This document shows, in pieces, positions 54,228 to 62,552 of a stretch of 64,000 nucleotides of DNA. The DNA lies in assembly GCA_964391865.1 (NCBI GenBank), contig CAYMNQ010000001.1, positions 62,001 to 126,000 of the forward strand. Reading direction: 5' to 3'. The number at the start of each line of letters is the position of its first letter. Position 1 is the first letter of the stretch. Under the pieces are notes generated by a model. The model saw nothing but the letters and a program-made list of their open reading frames with translations. It did not search any database and was not told the origin of the DNA. The position numbers were made by a program, and so were the translations under genes. This stretch comes from DASZQL01 sp964391865 (GTDB taxonomy: Bacteria; Planctomycetota; Phycisphaerae; Phycisphaerales; UBA1924).

Positions 54228-55019
54228 CTTCGCACGCCACCGCTTCACAAACTCCGCGTACTGCTCGGGCGTATCGATCCCCGCGTGCCGCGCCTCGCGC
54301 ACCGCGACCATGATCGAGTACCCGTTTTCCAGCAGCCGGAGCTGTTCAAGCTTTTCCGTCACTTCAAGCGGCGATTCGGGCAATCGCACATACTCCGCCA
54401 GCACCCGACGCCGGTACGCGTACAAGCCAACATGGCGCAGCGGTTTCGCCGGCGCGCTCGATACCGGTGGCATGCTTCCGCTTTGGGAAGCATGTCTCCC
54501 GCTCCCATCCCGATCATGCGGGATCATCGCCCGCGAGAAGTACAGCGCCCGCCCGTCGCGCGCCAGCACCACCTTCACGACGTTTGGATTCGCCGCGTCT
54601 TCATCGTCGCGCATGGGCGACGCGATGGTCGAAACATCCGCGCTGGTGTTCAGCAGCATCTCCGCCGCCGCGTCGATCAGCCCTGCGTCAATCTCCGGCT
54701 CATCGCCCTGCACGTTCACCACCACCGCGTCCGCCGGTAGGTTCAGAATCTCGCATGCCTCCGCCAGGCGCGAGGACCCGTTCGGATGGTCCGCCCGCGT
54801 CATCACGCACTCCGCGCCGAACCCGCGGCAGACGCCCGCCACTTGCGACTCATCCGTCGCGATCACGACGCGCGTCGGCAGCGTCGCCCGCGACGCGGAC
54901 TCCCACACATGCCGGATCAGCGGCTTGCCTGTCTCGCTCGCGAGCACCTTGCCGGGGAAGCGCTGGCTCGCCAGGCGCGCGGGGATGATGGAGATGACGG
55001 CAGGAGAGGGACCAGGCAT
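54222..55019 (-). CDS. kdsB: 3-deoxy-manno-octulosonate cytidylyltransferase
   Basis: 265 aa. Activates Kdo as CMP-Kdo for lipid A glycosylation. Motifs: SIIPARLASQRFPGKVL (N-terminal CTP site), VVIATDE, DHPNGSSRLAEA, VVNVQGDEPEI, LRHVGLYAYRR, LEQLRLLENGYSI. About 20 extra residues (166-188, containing RHASQSGSMPP) are encoded by a CATGCTTCC hairpin insertion just before LRHVGLYAY. The annotated ATG lies within a heptamer repeat, and conserved sequence starts only at residue 8. Partner genes: kdsD and the LptC/LptA-like gene at 32-36 kb. Confidence 0.92.
   Translation of the reverse strand: MPGPSPAVISIIPARLASQRFPGKVLASETGKPLIRHVWESASRATLPTRVVIATDESQVAGVCRGFGAECVMTRADHPNGSSRLAEACEILNLPADAVVVNVQGDEPEIDAGLIDAAAEMLLNTSADVSTIASPMRDDEDAANPNVVKVVLARDGRALYFSRAMIPHDRDGSGRHASQSGSMPPVSSAPAKPLRHVGLYAYRRRVLAEYVRLPESPLEVTEKLEQLRLLENGYSIMVAVREARHAGIDTPEQYAEFVKRWRAKH
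54471..54494. repeat. CATGCTTCC hairpin inside kdsB
   Basis: 9-bp stem CATGCTTCC / GGAAGCATG with a 6-nt loop, within coding sequence and read in frame. Same family as 44345-44372 and Y3. Confidence 0.7.
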
Positions 55020-55074
55020 CGGGCATCGGGCAGCAGCCGATCCCGACTGGTGCCCTGTGCCCGGTCCCCGATGC
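55015..55074. repeat. GGCATCG heptamers at the kdsB start
   Basis: Two exact GGCATCG units and degenerate neighbours fill the gap between the TPR gene and kdsB. The kdsB start codon is the CAT of the first unit. Confidence 0.6.
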
Positions 55075-56652
55075 CTACTTCCCCCGCAGCTCTTTCAACA
55101 AGGCCTGGATCGCCTCGCGCCGGGCGCGGATGTCGCGGTAGCCGAACTTCTGAGTCGCGATGCCGGAGGCGAGCTTGAGCGCCTCTTCCGCCGCCGCCGC
55201 GTCGGAGTTTTCCTTCGCCTTGCGCTGCAGCGTGTCCATCAGCCCGTAGCGCAGTTCCATCCCCGTGTCGTCCTGATGGTTGACGTGCCCTTCGAGCGCC
55301 TTGCGGTACGTGCCCTCCGCTTCGTCCAGCCAGCCCATGCGCGAGAAGCACTGGCTGAGCATGTTCAGGACGGTGCTCTGCAGCCCGGGCGCGTTCTGGG
55401 CAAGCTGCAACTGCTCGATCGCGTCGTCGTACCGCTCGAGCTGCACCAGCCGCTCGCCCAGACGGAACTTGATTTCCAGGTTTGTCGGGTACGCGGCGAC
55501 GCGCTCGGTAAACTCCTGCGTCTCGTACTCCAGAATCTCGCGGCGCATCCGCTCAACCCGCGCCGCGAGGTCCGCGTTGCCCGGGTCCGCCTTCACGGCA
55601 TCCTCCAGCTGCCCGAGCTTCCGCCGACCCACACGCATGCGGATGTTCCCCGCCGCTTCGCGGAACTTGTACGCCTTGGTCGTCTCGTACCCCTTCATGT
55701 ACGTCTCGTACGCGGCCTTTTCATCCTCGGGCTTGCCTCGCTCCATCAGCGATTTCGCGTACTTCTGGATCGCCGCCTGATCGAGCGGGCGGCTCTCGTA
55801 GTCCTCCCGGTTGCGCTCGACGACGCGGTCCATCGTCTCCTCGCTCTTCACGAGGCGCTCTTCTTCTTCCTTCTGCGTCTGCCCCGCGAGATCCTTGATG
55901 TTCTTGCGGAACCCGCCCGCCTGCCCGGAGGCTTCGTACCCGCCGCGCGCGATCGTCGCCTGCGCCGACATATTCCGTACCTCGGTCGAGAGCTTCTGGT
56001 CCGTCGGGTCGAGCCGAACGGCGATATCCCCCGCCAGCACCGCGCGGTCGAACGCGCCGACCTTCGAGAACGCGTTCATCATCGTCACGTAGTGCGCCTT
56101 CTTCGCGCCCGCGTCGCCCTGCGCGCGGCGCATCACGCGCTCGCCGATCCAGTACACCGCCTCACCCAGCCCCAACTCCGCCGCCGACTCCATCGCCTTC
56201 AGCCCCAGCGACCAGTCCGTCGGCTTCGTCCCCCAGTTCAGCAGCGCCAGCAGGTACTTCTCGACCGGCCCCTTCTCCCTGAAACTGTTCAGTTGTTCCT
56301 TCGTCGGGCTCTTCGCCTTCGGGTTCGTCTCAAGGAACGCGGCGGACGCTTTGAAAAACGCATCCACCCCGTACATATCCGTCGGGTCCTGCCGTAACCC
56401 CTGCAGCCACAAGGTCATGGAGTATTCGTAGTTCGACGCCTCGAACGTCGTGCGCGCGTGCTCGAAGAACCGCCGAGCCTTGTCGGGCTGAGGGCTGAAA
56501 GGCGCGCCGCCGTCGCCACTGCCGCCCCCGCCGCCGTTCCCGGAATCATCCGGCGGCTTCGAATCACCGCGTTTGAAGAAGTTGAACGCCAAGTCGAAGT
56601 CCTGTTGCTGGCTCACACGTCGCGCGGCCCACCCGCGCCGATCGCCGTCCAT
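55075..56652 (-). CDS. TPR-repeat protein
   Basis: About 525 aa, cytoplasmic, helical throughout. TPR-like units are spread across it: RRFFEHARTTFEASNYEYSMTLWLQGL, FDRAVLAGDIAVRLDP, RYDDAIEQLQLAQNAPGLQST and GWLDEAEGTYRKALEG. A poly-Gly/Ser linker lies near residue 45. Likely a scaffold; partner unknown. Start uncertain: ATG 56652 (chosen), TTG 56661 or GTG 56616, none with a good ribosome binding site; conserved-looking sequence starts at QQQDFDLAFNFFKRG. Divergent from def. Confidence 0.7.
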   Translation of the reverse strand: MDGDRRGWAARRVSQQQDFDLAFNFFKRGDSKPPDDSGNGGGGGSGDGGAPFSPQPDKARRFFEHARTTFEASNYEYSMTLWLQGLRQDPTDMYGVDAFFKASAAFLETNPKAKSPTKEQLNSFREKGPVEKYLLALLNWGTKPTDWSLGLKAMESAAELGLGEAVYWIGERVMRRAQGDAGAKKAHYVTMMNAFSKVGAFDRAVLAGDIAVRLDPTDQKLSTEVRNMSAQATIARGGYEASGQAGGFRKNIKDLAGQTQKEEEERLVKSEETMDRVVERNREDYESRPLDQAAIQKYAKSLMERGKPEDEKAAYETYMKGYETTKAYKFREAAGNIRMRVGRRKLGQLEDAVKADPGNADLAARVERMRREILEYETQEFTERVAAYPTNLEIKFRLGERLVQLERYDDAIEQLQLAQNAPGLQSTVLNMLSQCFSRMGWLDEAEGTYRKALEGHVNHQDDTGMELRYGLMDTLQRKAKENSDAAAAEEALKLASGIATQKFGYRDIRARREAIQALLKELRGK

Positions 56653-56722
56653 CCTAAACAATCACCCAACCCCCGGCTAGCATGTGTATCCGACGCCCAG
56701 CCCCTCGGAGTTCCCCGCCCCG

Positions 56723-57292
56723 ATGCCGATCGACGCCCAACGCCTCCGCATCGTCCACTACCCGGCCCCCGTGCTGCGCCAAAAGGCCAAGCCCGTGCCG
56801 GAAATCACCGACGAAATCCGCTCCGTCGCCCGCCGCATGATCGAACTGATGCACGACGCCGAGGGCATCGGGCTCGCCGCCCCGCAGGTCGGGCTGGCGT
56901 GGCGGATGTTCGTCGTCCACGTCCCCGCCGCCTCGCCCCCCGGAGATGACCGCTCACCCGACCACGATCCCCCCACCGCCACCGCGACGCCCATCGTCTG
57001 CATCAACCCGAAGCTCAGCCAGCCGTCGCGCGATCTCGTCCCCTTCGAAGAAGGCTGCCTCAGCCTCCCCGAAATCCGCGGCGAGGTCCGCCGCCCATCA
57101 CAAATCACCCTCACCGCCACCGCGCTCGACGGCACGCCCTACACCCTCCGCGCCGCCGACCTTCTGGCACGCTGCATCCAGCACGAGTTCGACCACATCG
57201 ACGGCGTGCTCATCCTCGACCGCATGACACAGCCCTCGAAAATGAAAAACCGCCTCGCCGTGCGCGATCTCGAAGAGGACTACGAGAACTAA
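56723..57292 (+). CDS. def: Peptide deformylase
   Basis: 189 aa. Removes the formyl group from initiator Met. The three metal-site motifs are intact: GIGLAAPQVG, EGCLSLPE and QHEFDHIDG (Cys and two His ligands plus catalytic Glu). A short Pro/Asp-rich insertion (ASPPGDDRSPDHDPPTATATP) separates motif 1 from INPKL. fmt follows 157 nt later and map lies at 28 kb, so N-terminal processing genes are spread over this window. A TAGCAT sequence at 56679 may be the -10. Confidence 0.95.
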   Translation: MPIDAQRLRIVHYPAPVLRQKAKPVPEITDEIRSVARRMIELMHDAEGIGLAAPQVGLAWRMFVVHVPAASPPGDDRSPDHDPPTATATPIVCINPKLSQPSRDLVPFEEGCLSLPEIRGEVRRPSQITLTATALDGTPYTLRAADLLARCIQHEFDHIDGVLILDRMTQPSKMKNRLAVRDLEEDYEN

Positions 57293-57370
57293 CGACCCAA
57301 CCTAGTGGGACGGGCGTCCCGCCCGTCTCTCCCTAACTCCTCTTCTCTTGTCCTCTTCTTCTGTTTTCAC

Positions 57371-57449
57371 TTGATGCCTCGATGGCTCGATGCCTCGATG
57401 CCTTCCCCTCGATCCCTCGATGCCTCGCTCCCTCGATCCCTTCCTCCCC
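57371..57449. repeat. Octamer repeat TCGATGCC up to the fmt start
   Basis: Eight 8-bp units (TTGATGCC, TCGATGGC, TCGATGCC, TCGATCCC and variants), interrupted by one 6-bp TTCCCC, run to GATCCCTTCCTCCCC directly before the fmt ATG. Confidence 0.85.
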
Positions 57450-58415
57450 ATGCGCATCCTCTTCCTCGGCTCTGGTGAATTCGGCCTCCCCACCCTCCAG
57501 CATCTCGCGCGCTCCGCTCAGCACACCATCACCGGCATCGTCACACAGCCCGATCGCCCCGCAGGCCGCCGGCGCGAACTCACCCCCACGCCCATCGGTG
57601 CCTGGGCCGCCGAGAATCTCCCGGGGGGCAGCGTCCCGCTCTTCAAGCCGGAAAACATCAACGAACCCGCGATGCTCGCGCAGGTCCGCGCCGTCCCCGC
57701 CGATGCGTGGGTCATCATCGCCTTCGGCCAGAAACTCTCGCGCGAACTCATCGACGGCAGGTTCGCCATCAACCTGCACGCCTCGCTGCTGCCGCGCTGG
57801 CGCGGCGCCGCGCCGATCAACCGCGCGATGATGGCCGGCGACACCGAAACCGGGAACTCCGTGATCACCATCGCCGACCGCATGGACGCGGGCCTCGTCC
57901 TCGGCACGTCCCGCCGCCCCATCACCCCCAATCTCACCGCGGGCGAGCTTCACGACCTCCTCGCCGCCGACGGCCCGGCGCTGATCGATCAAGTCCTGCG
58001 CGAGCACGCCGCCGGCACGACCCGCGCGATCACGCAAGACGAATCCCGCGTCACCAAAGCCGCCAAACTCTCGAAAGCCGACGGCTGGGTCGATTGGGCC
58101 CGCCCCGCGCGCGACTGCCACGCCCGGATCCACGGCCTCACCCCTTGGCCCGGCGTCAGCGTCACCATCAACAACGAACCCGTGAAGATTCTCCGCTGCC
58201 TGCCCGCCACGTCACCGCCATCGACGCCCGCCGCGCTCGGCATGCTCACCGACCCGAGCGCCGGCCTCATCGCCTGCGGCGAGAACTCGGCACTTCAACT
58301 CCTCGAAGTCCAACCCGCCAGCGGCAAACCCATGAAGTGGCCCGACTTCACCCGCGGCCGAGCCATCGCCCCGAATACCCCGGTCATCTCCGCCCCACCG
58401 CCGACTCAACACTGA
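57450..58415 (+). CDS. fmt: Methionyl-tRNA formyltransferase
   Basis: 321 aa, complete. Adds formyl from 10-formyl-THF to Met-tRNA. N-terminal ILFLGSGEFGLPTLQHL, catalytic block INLHASLLPRWRGAAPINRAMMAGD (Asn, His) with Asp in ITIADRMDAGLVL, and a C-terminal OB-like domain (LTPWPGVSVTINNEPVKI). Start codon follows an octamer repeat and there is no ribosome binding site other than the pyrimidine-rich tract. Confidence 0.95.
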   Translation: MRILFLGSGEFGLPTLQHLARSAQHTITGIVTQPDRPAGRRRELTPTPIGAWAAENLPGGSVPLFKPENINEPAMLAQVRAVPADAWVIIAFGQKLSRELIDGRFAINLHASLLPRWRGAAPINRAMMAGDTETGNSVITIADRMDAGLVLGTSRRPITPNLTAGELHDLLAADGPALIDQVLREHAAGTTRAITQDESRVTKAAKLSKADGWVDWARPARDCHARIHGLTPWPGVSVTINNEPVKILRCLPATSPPSTPAALGMLTDPSAGLIACGENSALQLLEVQPASGKPMKWPDFTRGRAIAPNTPVISAPPPTQH

Positions 58416-58475
58416 CCGAGCGAAATCCCGAAGAACATCCCGGCGCGACACCAGAAAACACCATCGCGCCGACCC

Positions 58476-58481
58476 TATGCT
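58476..58481 (+). promoter_or_regulatory. -10 box of the metalloprotease gene
   Basis: TATGCT ends 7 nt before an in-frame GTG at 58489. It overlaps an ATG (58477) that would otherwise look like the start. Confidence 0.4.
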
Positions 58482-58488
58482 CCCCGCC

Positions 58489-59094
58489 GTGCGCCGAAAC
58501 ACGACCACACCAACGCTCACTCTGTGGGACCTGCTCCCCAAGTTCCTGCGCCCAGCGCCAAAGCCGCCGGTGCGAGCTTCGCGCGCAAAGCCCAAGCCCC
58601 AAGCCCCACGCCCCAAGCCTTCCTCCCGCAAGCCGCAAGCCACACCCCGCGCCGCGCACAGTGCACAATCAAAGTACGACGCCATGACCCGCGAGCTCCT
58701 CGCCGCCCACGGCATCAAAGTCCGCCGATGGCGCACCTCCATGTCGGGCGTCGCTTGGGAGGTCCGCTACCGCGACGGCGGCATGGCGCGATTTCTTGAA
58801 TCGCCCAAACCCAAAGGCCCCATGTCCGCCGCCATCTTCCTGCACGAAGTCGGGCACCACGTCATCGGGCTGGGCGTGCACCGCCCGCGCTGCCTCGAGG
58901 AGTATCACGCCTGGGCGTGGTCGCTCGCGGAGATGGAACGCCGGGGGCTGAACATCACCGAGAGCGTCCGCCGCCGCATGCACCGGTCGCTGCACTACGC
59001 GATCGGCAAAGCCAGCCGACGCGGGCTGAAGTCCCTCCCGCCCGAGCTGGTCCCGTTCCTCACGCCGTGGTCCGATTTGCCCGAACAAAACTAG
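58489..59094 (+). CDS. Small HExxH metalloprotease-like protein
   Basis: About 201 aa. The zinc-binding helix AAIFLHEVGHHVIGLGVH contains HExxH, and RCLEEYHAWAWSLAEM just after it offers a third acidic ligand, a gluzincin-like arrangement seen in small toxin- or phage-linked peptidases (ImmA-like). Preceded by a basic disordered N-terminus whose 21 residues are encoded by exactly nine 7-bp repeats (58586-58648). The conserved domain starts near YDAMTRELLAAHGI. GTG 58489 or ATG 58477 start. No repressor gene is adjacent, so an ImmA role is not supported. Confidence 0.6.
   Translation: MRRNTTTPTLTLWDLLPKFLRPAPKPPVRASRAKPKPQAPRPKPSSRKPQATPRAAHSAQSKYDAMTRELLAAHGIKVRRWRTSMSGVAWEVRYRDGGMARFLESPKPKGPMSAAIFLHEVGHHVIGLGVHRPRCLEEYHAWAWSLAEMERRGLNITESVRRRMHRSLHYAIGKASRRGLKSLPPELVPFLTPWSDLPEQN
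58586..58648. repeat. In-frame heptamer repeat (9 units)
   Basis: Nine 7-bp units, mainly CAAGCCC and GCAAGCC, total 63 nt, encoding a 21-residue Lys/Pro/Arg-rich stretch in the metalloprotease-like gene. Confidence 0.75.
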
Positions 59095-59254
59095 ATCATC
59101 AATTGATTTTCGGAATTTGATGCGTCCACCGGGGGTTGATCCGGGGTACTCTGCATGTATTCAGGCGCTCGCGGCCAGTGTCCGGCCGCGGGGAGCCGAA
59201 AAGAGAGGACTGGGGCCGGTGTCCGGCCCCTTGTGCAATCGGGAGAAGATTCGC

Positions 59255-62200
59255 ATGGCTTCTACGCTGTCGCTCCGCCGGGATGCGGTTGTTGTCGTGA
59301 TGCTCTGTTGTGGCTTTGCGCTGAGCGCGAGTTCCGCCAGCGCGCAAATGCAGGATCTCGCTGCCGATGGCGCGCCCGCCGGAAAGCAACTCCTGCTCGC
59401 CACCGGCATCGTGAACACCTCCGTCGGCGGCCTGCCCGCCACCGACGCCGTCGCGAAAGCCAAGGCTCGCCCCAAGTCGCGCTTCGTCGTGCAGCTTGAT
59501 GGCCCGATGACCCCCGCCCGCCGCGCCGCCCTCGACGCCGCCGGCGTGGCGCTCTCCGACTATCTCCCCGAGAACGCGTACGTCGCCGACCTGTCGCGTG
59601 CTGACGGCGCGAAGCTCGCCGCCCTCAACTTCGTCCAGTGGACGGGCGTGTTCCAGAGCGCCTGGAAGTTCTCCCCCGAGTTCAACCAGCGCGTCTTCGG
59701 CACGCCCGAGCGCCAGCAGCTCGCGCAGCTGGGCAAGAGCGTGCTGCACGTCACCTTCTTCCCCGGAGTTGATCCCGCCGATGCGCTCGCCGAGATCGGC
59801 GCGGTCGAGGGTGCGAGCGTCGCGTCGATCACCCCCGAGGGCGACCGGCTCGTCGCCGCGGTCATCATGAACACCGCCGACGCGCCGATCGTCGCGAACT
59901 TCGAAGAAGTCCAGTGGGCGGAGGAAGCGCCCGAACTCACCGAGCGCAACAGCACCAACCGCTGGGTCGTCCAGAGCAACGTCACCAACGTCTTCCCGCT
60001 CTATGCCAACGGCATCCGCGGCGAGGGCCAAGTCCTCGGCATCATGGACTCCGCCGTCGACACGGCGCACTGCTCGTTCAGCGATCCGGGCGGCAACCCC
60101 ATCGGCCCCGCGCACCGCAAGGTTGTCGGCTACAACGTCGCCCTCGGCTCCGTCAGCCACGGCACGCACTGCGCCGGCACCGCCGTCGGCGATGCGGGCG
60201 CTGACAACGACACCCGCGGCGTCGCGTACATGGGCAAGCTCGCCTATCACGGCATCCCGTCCTTCACCGACGCCGACATGTACAACCGGCTCGTCACGCT
60301 CCACAACCAGGGCGCTCGGCTCCACACCAACTCCTGGGGCAACGACGGCACCACCAGCTACGATGGGCTCGCCCGCGGCGTGGACCGCTTCAGCTACGAC
60401 CAGGAGGACAGCCTCGTCCTCTTCGCCGTCACCAACACCAGCACGCTGAAGAACCCCGAGAACGCCAAGAACTGCCTCGCCGTCGGCGCCTCGCAGGATA
60501 CGCCCAGTCAGGGCACCTTCTGCTCGGGCGGCACCGGCCCGACCAGCGATCAACGCCGCAAGCCTGAGATTTTCGCTCCGGGCTGCAATACCAACTCCTC
60601 CGCCAATTCCACGGGCTGCGGCACGCGCGCCCTCACCGGCACCAGCATGGCCTGCCCCGCCGTCACCGGCACAGGAATGCTCGTCCGTCAGTACTTCACC
60701 GACGGCTTCTATCCGGGCGGCACGCCATCGCCCACCGACTCCTTCGTCCCCACCGGCGCGCTCATCAAAGCCACGCTCCTCAACAGCGCCGTCGACATGA
60801 CGGGCATCGCCGGCTTCCCCAGCAACGGCGAAGGCTGGGGCCGCGTCCTCGCCGACAACGCGCTCTTTTTCCCGGGAGACACGCGAAAGCTCGTGGTGCA
60901 GGACGTCCGCAACGCCGCGGGCCTCACCACCGGCGCCGTCGCTGACATCGCCGTCAACGTCGTCTCCTCCACCGAGCCGCTGAAGATCACACTCGTCTGG
61001 ACCGAGCCCCCCGCCGCCGCCGGCGTCGCCAACGCCACCATCAACAACCTCGACCTCGAAGTCATCGCCGCCGACGGCAACACCTACCTCGGCAACGTCT
61101 TCACCGGCGGCGTGTCGTCCGTGGGCGGCGTCGCCGACCCGCGCAACAACGCCGAGATGGTCCTCCTCAACGCCCCCGCCGCCGGCAGCTACACCGTCCG
61201 GATCAAGGGCACCGCCATCAACCAAGGCACGCAGGGCTACGCCCTCGTCGTCACGGGCGATGTGCAGACCGCCCCGCTGGGCCTCAGCGTCCGCATCGAG
61301 TCCGCCGTCCCGTTGCTTGCTCTCCCCGGCACGGTGCTCAACGTCGTCGCGGACATCGACCCGCGCTCCGATTCGCTCGTCGCCGGCAGCCCGATGCTCA
61401 GCTACCGCCTCTCGGGCGGCTCGTTCATCAACCTGCCCATGACCAACACCACCGGCACGAAGTGGCAAGCCTCGCTCCCGCCCGTCAACTGCGACGACGC
61501 GCCCCAGTTCTTCGTCTCCGCCTCGGGCGTCTCCAGCGGCACGATCAACGACCCCTCGCTCGGCGCTTCCGCCCCGCGCTCCTTCAGCATCGGCGAGTTC
61601 ATCCAGCTCTACACCGACACCTACGAAGTCGCCGCCACCGGCTGGACCGTCACCAACGACGCCACCCTGACCAGCGGGACCTGGGAACGCGCCGTCCCCC
61701 TCGGCAACGGCTCGCAGCCCGGCAGCGACAACACCCCCGGCGCCGGCACGTTCTGCTTCGTCACCGGCAACGGCACCGCCGGACAGACCGCCGGCTCCAC
61801 CGACGTCGACGGCGGGCCGACCACCCTCACCTCGCCCACGATTGACCTCTCGGGCCTCGCCGCCGCCAGCATCAGCTACGCCCGCTGGTTCTCCAACGAC
61901 GACAATGACGCCGACCGCCTGAACGTCGAAGTCTCGAACAACGACGGTGCCACGTGGGTGCCGCTCGAGTCGATCGCCAACGCGCCCGCGTGGAACATCT
62001 CGACCTTCAACCTCGGCGCGGTACTCCCGCTCACCAATCAGATGCGCATCCGCTTCATCACCTTCGACTCGCCCAACAACTCCGTCACCGACGCCGCCGT
62101 CGATGACATCGTCATCCAGCGCTTCAGCTGCGAGCCCCTGGTCCCCGCCTGCCCGGGAGACGCCAACGGCGACCAGTTGGTCGACCTCGCCGACGTCGCC

Positions 62201-62320
62201 ATCATCATCGACAACTGGGAAACCGCCGGCCCGATGGGCGACCTCGACCAGAGCGGCACGGTGGACCTCGCCGACGTCGCCATCGTCATCAACAATTGGG
62301 CGGCGAACTGCGCGGGCTGA
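59255..62320 (+). CDS. Secreted subtilase with dockerin-type repeats
   Basis: 1021 aa. Signal peptide 1-31 (VVVVMLCCGFALSASSASAQ), an inhibitor/propeptide-like region to ~230, then an S8 catalytic domain: Asp in GIMDSAVD (about 265), His in SHGTHCAGT (about 302), Ser in GTSMACPAV (about 463). A jelly-roll/PPC-like domain (DLEVIAADGNTYLGNVFTGG ... YTVRIKGTAIN) and a second beta domain follow. The last ~55 residues hold two dockerin-like calcium repeats (GDANGDQLVDLADVAIII and GDLDQSGTVDLADVAIVI). Ribosome site GGGAGAAG before the ATG. An extracellular protease anchored or assembled through its dockerin is plausible. Confidence 0.92.
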   Translation: MASTLSLRRDAVVVVMLCCGFALSASSASAQMQDLAADGAPAGKQLLLATGIVNTSVGGLPATDAVAKAKARPKSRFVVQLDGPMTPARRAALDAAGVALSDYLPENAYVADLSRADGAKLAALNFVQWTGVFQSAWKFSPEFNQRVFGTPERQQLAQLGKSVLHVTFFPGVDPADALAEIGAVEGASVASITPEGDRLVAAVIMNTADAPIVANFEEVQWAEEAPELTERNSTNRWVVQSNVTNVFPLYANGIRGEGQVLGIMDSAVDTAHCSFSDPGGNPIGPAHRKVVGYNVALGSVSHGTHCAGTAVGDAGADNDTRGVAYMGKLAYHGIPSFTDADMYNRLVTLHNQGARLHTNSWGNDGTTSYDGLARGVDRFSYDQEDSLVLFAVTNTSTLKNPENAKNCLAVGASQDTPSQGTFCSGGTGPTSDQRRKPEIFAPGCNTNSSANSTGCGTRALTGTSMACPAVTGTGMLVRQYFTDGFYPGGTPSPTDSFVPTGALIKATLLNSAVDMTGIAGFPSNGEGWGRVLADNALFFPGDTRKLVVQDVRNAAGLTTGAVADIAVNVVSSTEPLKITLVWTEPPAAAGVANATINNLDLEVIAADGNTYLGNVFTGGVSSVGGVADPRNNAEMVLLNAPAAGSYTVRIKGTAINQGTQGYALVVTGDVQTAPLGLSVRIESAVPLLALPGTVLNVVADIDPRSDSLVAGSPMLSYRLSGGSFINLPMTNTTGTKWQASLPPVNCDDAPQFFVSASGVSSGTINDPSLGASAPRSFSIGEFIQLYTDTYEVAATGWTVTNDATLTSGTWERAVPLGNGSQPGSDNTPGAGTFCFVTGNGTAGQTAGSTDVDGGPTTLTSPTIDLSGLAAASISYARWFSNDDNDADRLNVEVSNNDGATWVPLESIANAPAWNISTFNLGAVLPLTNQMRIRFITFDSPNNSVTDAAVDDIVIQRFSCEPLVPACPGDANGDQLVDLADVAIIIDNWETAGPMGDLDQSGTVDLADVAIVINNWAANCAG

Positions 62321-62345
62321 ACGCGCGTACTATCCGACCATCATC

Positions 62346-62376
62346 AAACCGGCGAGCTACCCGCTCGCCGGTTTTT
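62346..62376 (+). terminator. Rho-independent terminator of the subtilase gene
   Basis: 12-bp stem AAACCGGCGAGC / GCTCGCCGGTTT with a 5-nt loop, ending in a T5 run, 26 nt after the stop codon. Confidence 0.9.
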
Positions 62377-62552
62377 CATGCGCGATCTCACTCAAGGGTG
62401 CCACCAGTCGCGTCAGCTCTGGGACGCGCCTGGTGCGATCGCGCAGCAGCCCGCCCCCACAATCCGCGCGCATGTACACCCCTTGTGCGCAATATTGTGA
62501 ACCTACACCAACTCCCGTTTGACTCCCCCCGCCGCCCGCGCATGATCCCCTC

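Noticed and set aside
58489..59094. Toxin-antitoxin or ImmA/ImmR pair at the HExxH protein
   Set aside because: No adjacent repressor or antitoxin-size gene; neighbours are fmt and the subtilase.
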